NCBI GenBank assembly: GCA_022750155.1
Contig: JAKIWG010000011.1
Coordinates: 1 to 64,000, forward strand
Length of the DNA: 64,000 bases
Direction: 5' to 3'
Origin: Thermoplasmata archaeon
GTDB lineage: Archaea; Thermoplasmatota; Thermoplasmata; Lutacidiplasmatales; UBA184
Of the stretch, positions 61,293 through 64,000 are shown in pieces (positions within the stretch are counted from its first letter, which is position 1; each line of letters opens with the position of its first letter). The position numbers were made by a program, and so were the translations under genes. The notes under the pieces are model-generated. The model did no database searches. It had not been told where the DNA came from and saw only the letters and a program-made list of their open reading frames with translations.

Positions 61293-62114
61293 TCATCCTC
61301 CGCCCAGGGTCACGAGGAAATCCGTGAGCACCCCGAGCGCGAAGCCGAGGACGATGAACGTCAGGACGAGGGGCTGGCGTCCCGGCGCGAACAGGGAGCG
61401 GCCCATCTGGAGGACGACGTAGAGGATCGCCCCCGCCGCGAGCCCGTAGAACAGTACGTCGAGGTAGGGCGACGTGACGAACGAGCCGAGGACCGTGCCG
61501 AGGAAGGTGGGTCCCCCGCCGACGAGCCCGAGGGCGATCAGTCGGCGGGCCGAGTAGATGCGCCCCTGCAACAGTCCCGGCCCGAGGATCCCGAACCCCT
61601 CGGTGGAATTGTGGACGGCGAACCCGATGACGAGGACGATGGCGAGAGGGAGGCCGGCGGCGTAGGCGGCGCCGATCGCGAGGCCCTCGGAGAGGTTGTG
61701 GAAGCCGATCCCCACGGCGATGACCGTCGAGAGGTGGACCGGATCGATCGTCCCCCCGGGGGCGGGGAGCGGGACGGAAACGCTGGGGCGTAGCCTACGG
61801 GTGAACTCCCGCTCGAAGACCACCAGGGAGAGCGCGCCCGCGGCGAAGCCCCCGAGCACGACGGCGAGCTCTTCCACAGAGCTCGCGATACGGGAGGAAG
61901 GGGAGCTCGGCCCGACGCCCGCCGTCACGATGGAATGCGCGTTCGACAGCACATCCACGAAGAGGAAGAGCAGGATGCCGACCGCGAGAGCGGCCAAGGC
62001 GGCCCGGGCGCGGTCGGAAACTCCCCGAGCGCTTGCGAACGGGAGGCCGAGGAAGATCGTCAGGCCCGCGAAGGCACCCAGGGCCAGGATCTGCCATTCG
62101 CTCGGCCCGGACAC
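61293..62114 (-). CDS. ZIP-family metal transporter
   Basis: 273 residues, about eight helices, starting at GTG 62114. The transport signature lies in helix 4, GIGFHNLSEGLAIG, and helix 5, GFAVHNSTEGFGI, carrying the H-N-x-x-E-G metal sites. Helix 2 has LFLFVDVLSNAHSI. ZIP proteins import zinc, iron or other divalent metals. An acgg-cgcggttatcc-like ggttatcc box lies about 30 bases upstream on its strand. Faces the HTH/ferritin-like regulator gene across a 96-base gap. Confidence 0.92.
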   Translation of the reverse strand: MSGPSEWQILALGAFAGLTIFLGLPFASARGVSDRARAALAALAVGILLFLFVDVLSNAHSIVTAGVGPSSPSSRIASSVEELAVVLGGFAAGALSLVVFEREFTRRLRPSVSVPLPAPGGTIDPVHLSTVIAVGIGFHNLSEGLAIGAAYAAGLPLAIVLVIGFAVHNSTEGFGILGPGLLQGRIYSARRLIALGLVGGGPTFLGTVLGSFVTSPYLDVLFYGLAAGAILYVVLQMGRSLFAPGRQPLVLTFIVLGFALGVLTDFLVTLGGG

Positions 62115-62210
62115 GTTCGTCCTGCGACCCCTGCCGGAGGATAACCGCTTCGGTCGTGACCACCGTCTCTCTTATTTCACAGCGTGACGTGAGGGGGGCG
62201 GGGCGAACGG
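62115..62210. promoter_or_regulatory. Divergent control region, ZIP transporter / HTH-ferritin-like gene
   Basis: Holds TATA-like sequences for both directions (ggataacc at 62139-62146 for ZIP, tcttatttc at 62168-62176 for the regulator). Between them is a perfect 10-base palindrome, GGTCGTGACC at 62152-62161, which is well placed to be an operator controlling both promoters. Confidence 0.5.
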
Positions 62211-62972
62211 ATGGGAGAGGCCTCCATGTCCCCCACAGAGGCGGTGCGGACCCTCCAGGTGCTGGTCGCGCGCGAGCTGGTCGAGGGGAGGGGGGTGGCC
62301 ACGGGCCGTGCGGCCCGCCTCCTGGGTCTCGCCCCGTCGGCCGTCTCCCAGTACTTGTCCGGAAAGCGGTTGCAGCGCGAACTCCTCGCCCACACCGCGG
62401 ACGAACGATACCGCCGGATGGCCCGGGAGGTCGCCGACCGATTGCTCGGGGGGCGGGTCGAACCGGCCGAGCGGGTGCGCGTGGTCCTCGACGGCGCCCG
62501 GGAGCTCGTTTCCGACGCGGGGCGCAGTCGGCCCCGGATCCGCCGGGGGGCTCCCCAGGGGGCCCCCGCGGAGGACCTGAGGACCCTCGCCCGATGGGCG
62601 AGATCGCGCATCCGCACCGAGCAGGCGGCCGTGGCCCACTGCATGCGCCTCGCCCAAAAGGCGAGGGACGAACTGACGCGCGCGGTGTTCCGGCAGATTG
62701 CCTCCGACAGCCTCCGGCACGCCGAGATCGTCGCCTCGCTCTCCACATACCTCGACCAGGGCACGCTCACGGCGTACGCCTCCGGCATCACCCGGCGCGA
62801 GGTCCGGGAGCTGATCGAGGGGGAGCGGGAGGCGGAATCCCAGCTCGCCGAGAGCGGCGGGCCGCGGATCGAGGGTCTCCTCGCGCTGCTCCTGGAGAGC
62901 ATGGAGGCGGACGAGCGCAAGCACGGGCGAATGCTCGAGGCCCTGCTCGCCTCCGGGTTCCGGGGGGCGTGA
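62211..62972 (+). CDS. HTH protein with ferritin-like di-iron domain, likely metal-responsive regulator
   Basis: 253 residues. The first 75 residues form a helix-turn-helix (GRAARLLGLAPSAVSQYLSG). From about residue 120 a four-helix ferritin-like domain follows, with candidate di-iron ligands in RTEQAAVAH, DSLRHAEIV, GEREAESQL and MEADERKHGRML. The combination of DNA binding and a ferritin-like fold suggests iron- or oxidant-dependent control, and the divergent ZIP transporter is the natural target. ATG 62211 is used; ATG 62226 is an alternative. Confidence 0.78.
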   Translation: MGEASMSPTEAVRTLQVLVARELVEGRGVATGRAARLLGLAPSAVSQYLSGKRLQRELLAHTADERYRRMAREVADRLLGGRVEPAERVRVVLDGARELVSDAGRSRPRIRRGAPQGAPAEDLRTLARWARSRIRTEQAAVAHCMRLAQKARDELTRAVFRQIASDSLRHAEIVASLSTYLDQGTLTAYASGITRREVRELIEGEREAESQLAESGGPRIEGLLALLLESMEADERKHGRMLEALLASGFRGA

Positions 62973-63056
62973 CGCGTCGATTTCGGGCCGAAGTCGCACG
63001 GTTGCGCTCCGACTGAGGAGTGCGCATTTATACTCCTCCCCACCTAGTTACACACC

Positions 63057-63800
63057 ATGGCCACATGCCGCTGGCGGCGCCATCGCCGCCGAGGGGTCGC
63101 GACGCTGATCGCGGCGGTCCTGCTGACCGCGATGACCGTCGCCGCCGGAGCGCTCCTCTGGCTCTACCGGCCCCCGTTCCCGAACGCCCCCGTCACGGTG
63201 CAGTACTTCGCCCAGGGGGACCAGCGGGAGCCGGCGTGGAGCGACCCGACGGACTGCTACAACTGGAGCGTCCCGATGAACGCCCAGTGCAACTGGCTCC
63301 CCGCGATCTTCATCATCTTCACCTCCCACTCTCCGGACTCCCTCCCGCTCACCGACCTCCAGTTCAATTTCTACTGCAATGGGAGCGTCCTGCTGAACGG
63401 GACGTTCAAGTCGCTCGAGATCGTTCCCGGCACGGGAACGAATCCCGGCGCCGGGGCTCCGAAGATCGGAAGTTGCGGCACCTGGTCCTGGGGGACCGGT
63501 CAGGGGACGACGGGGAGCTTCTTCAATCGGCTCGCCTACTTCCAGCAGATCCAACCGGGGTACCCCACGCTCAAGAACGGGGACCTGTTCGTCGTCTACA
63601 TCCACCCGCTCGCCGGTTTCTGCGACCGCTCCGGGTACGGTTGTCCACCGCCCTCGGGCAGCGGCGGGACGGACGATGACTTCCACGGGGCCCCCCTCTG
63701 GTGCTTCACGGTGCCTGGCGCCTGCTCGATTTCATTGACCTACCGCGGAGTCCCGCAGACCCAGATCGCCTCGATCCCGCTCACCGAGCTCGAGGGCTGA
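63057..63800 (+). CDS. Pilin-like secreted protein with class III signal peptide
   Basis: 247 residues. The N-terminus HRRRGVATLIAAVLLTAMT is a class III (type IV pilin) signal with cut site after RRG, followed by a helix and then a large, cysteine-containing beta-type ectodomain (CYNW, QCNW, FYCNG, GSCGT, FCDRS, GCPPP, WCFT, GACS). It is longer than the tandem pilins and shares only the N-terminal plan. It could be a minor or tip pilin, or a surface protein using the pilin secretion route. A catttatact box lies 23-32 bases upstream of the ATG. Confidence 0.78.
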   Translation: MATCRWRRHRRRGVATLIAAVLLTAMTVAAGALLWLYRPPFPNAPVTVQYFAQGDQREPAWSDPTDCYNWSVPMNAQCNWLPAIFIIFTSHSPDSLPLTDLQFNFYCNGSVLLNGTFKSLEIVPGTGTNPGAGAPKIGSCGTWSWGTGQGTTGSFFNRLAYFQQIQPGYPTLKNGDLFVVYIHPLAGFCDRSGYGCPPPSGSGGTDDDFHGAPLWCFTVPGACSISLTYRGVPQTQIASIPLTELEG

Positions 63801-63856
63801 GCCGGACCCGCGCGCCGTTCCCAGGGCCGATCACGGCCCCCGGGGACCCCGCCGGG

Positions 63857-64000
63857 TCATTCCTTGGGGGGGGCCTTGTGGGGGTGGGCATGCGAGTGCG
63901 CGCCTTCCCCCTCGGGTTCAGGATCGGGAGCGGCGGCCGTGGCGGCCGCCTCCACGGGGGCCGCCTTCTCTTTTGAGGCGGGCGTCACGTACTCCTCGAC
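63857..64000 (-). CDS. C-terminal fragment of a leftward gene, His-rich tail
   Basis: The last 47 codons of a gene entering from the right edge: VEEYVTPASKEKAAP, an alanine/proline-rich stretch, then EGEGAHSHAHPHKAPPKE and a TGA at 63857. The alternating histidines could bind metal. The body of the protein is outside the window, so no family can be named. Confidence 0.55.
   Translation of the reverse strand, partial: VEEYVTPASKEKAAPVEAAATAAAPDPEPEGEGAHSHAHPHKAPPKE

Overview
The window looks like a chromosomal segment of a high-GC archaeon. Genes that support this are SRP54, TFB, archaeal-type Pth2, aIF2 gamma with S6e and Trm112, PurP, the archaeal 4-phosphopantoate--beta-alanine ligase, two TrmB-family regulators, a prepilin/preflagellin peptidase, class III (pilin-type) signal peptides and an intron-bearing tRNA-Ser. 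Many genes start with GTG or TTG about 25-40 bases after a TATA-like box and have no obvious Shine-Dalgarno, so leaderless transcripts are probably common. Gene content (S53 peptidase, methylmalonyl-CoA mutase, argCJBGH, secreted PKD/kelch proteins) fits the Thermoplasmatota, perhaps a high-GC soil or sediment lineage. That placement is inference and no marker tree was run.

Layout. 1-2.5 kb, minus strand: edge of a peptide ABC permease, then srp54, a DUF1616 membrane protein and pth2. 2.6-7.9 kb: a GltD-like flavoprotein, a membrane-anchored S53 peptidase with a zinc-ribbon tail, and two membrane proteins of unknown function. 8.0-16.0 kb: argC-argJ-argB-argG-argH, bracketed by two paralogous ACT-domain proteins, with a small C2H2 zinc-finger protein on the opposite strand. 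16.3-19.4 kb: a large PKD/SBP_bac_5 peptide-binding protein with a pilin-like N-terminus. 19.5-26.7 kb: pheS-pheT, then methylmalonyl-CoA mutase large subunit, epimerase, enolase and S2, tightly packed. 26.8-35.5 kb: TrmB regulator, secreted cysteine-rich protein, TFB, a RecB/Cas4-like nuclease, purP, an ABC exporter, a small zinc ribbon, tRNA-Ser(GGA) with an apparent T-loop intron, and a GAF protein. 35.4-45.4 kb, mostly minus strand: coenzyme A synthesis ligase, coiled-coil protein, SfsA, isovaleryl-CoA-type dehydrogenase, L-aspartate oxidase, a second nuclease-like protein, a GNAT protein, PRPP synthetase and an MFS exporter. 45.6-53.4 kb: tandem pilins with a strong terminator, signal peptidase, membrane proteins, a cyclase-family hydrolase, Trm112/aIF2 gamma/S6e and the prepilin peptidase. 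54-64 kb: B12-binding mutase subunit, MeaB, methyltransferase, TrmB regulator, aquaporin, kelch protein, a membrane protein resembling a pyrophosphatase without its catalytic loops, ZIP transporter with a divergent HTH/ferritin-like gene, and a third pilin-like protein.

How the parts fit. The mutase large subunit (22.8 kb), epimerase (24.5 kb), B12 subunit and MeaB (54 kb) together supply the propionyl-CoA to succinyl-CoA route. With the isovaleryl-CoA-type dehydrogenase and the peptide-binding, permease and peptidase genes, this suggests growth on peptides and branched-chain amino acids. Three substrates with class III-type signals and one prepilin peptidase suggest a pilin-style surface assembly system that may also carry the peptide-binding protein, similar in idea to the bindosome described in Sulfolobus. 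The arginine cluster lacks argD and argF in this window.
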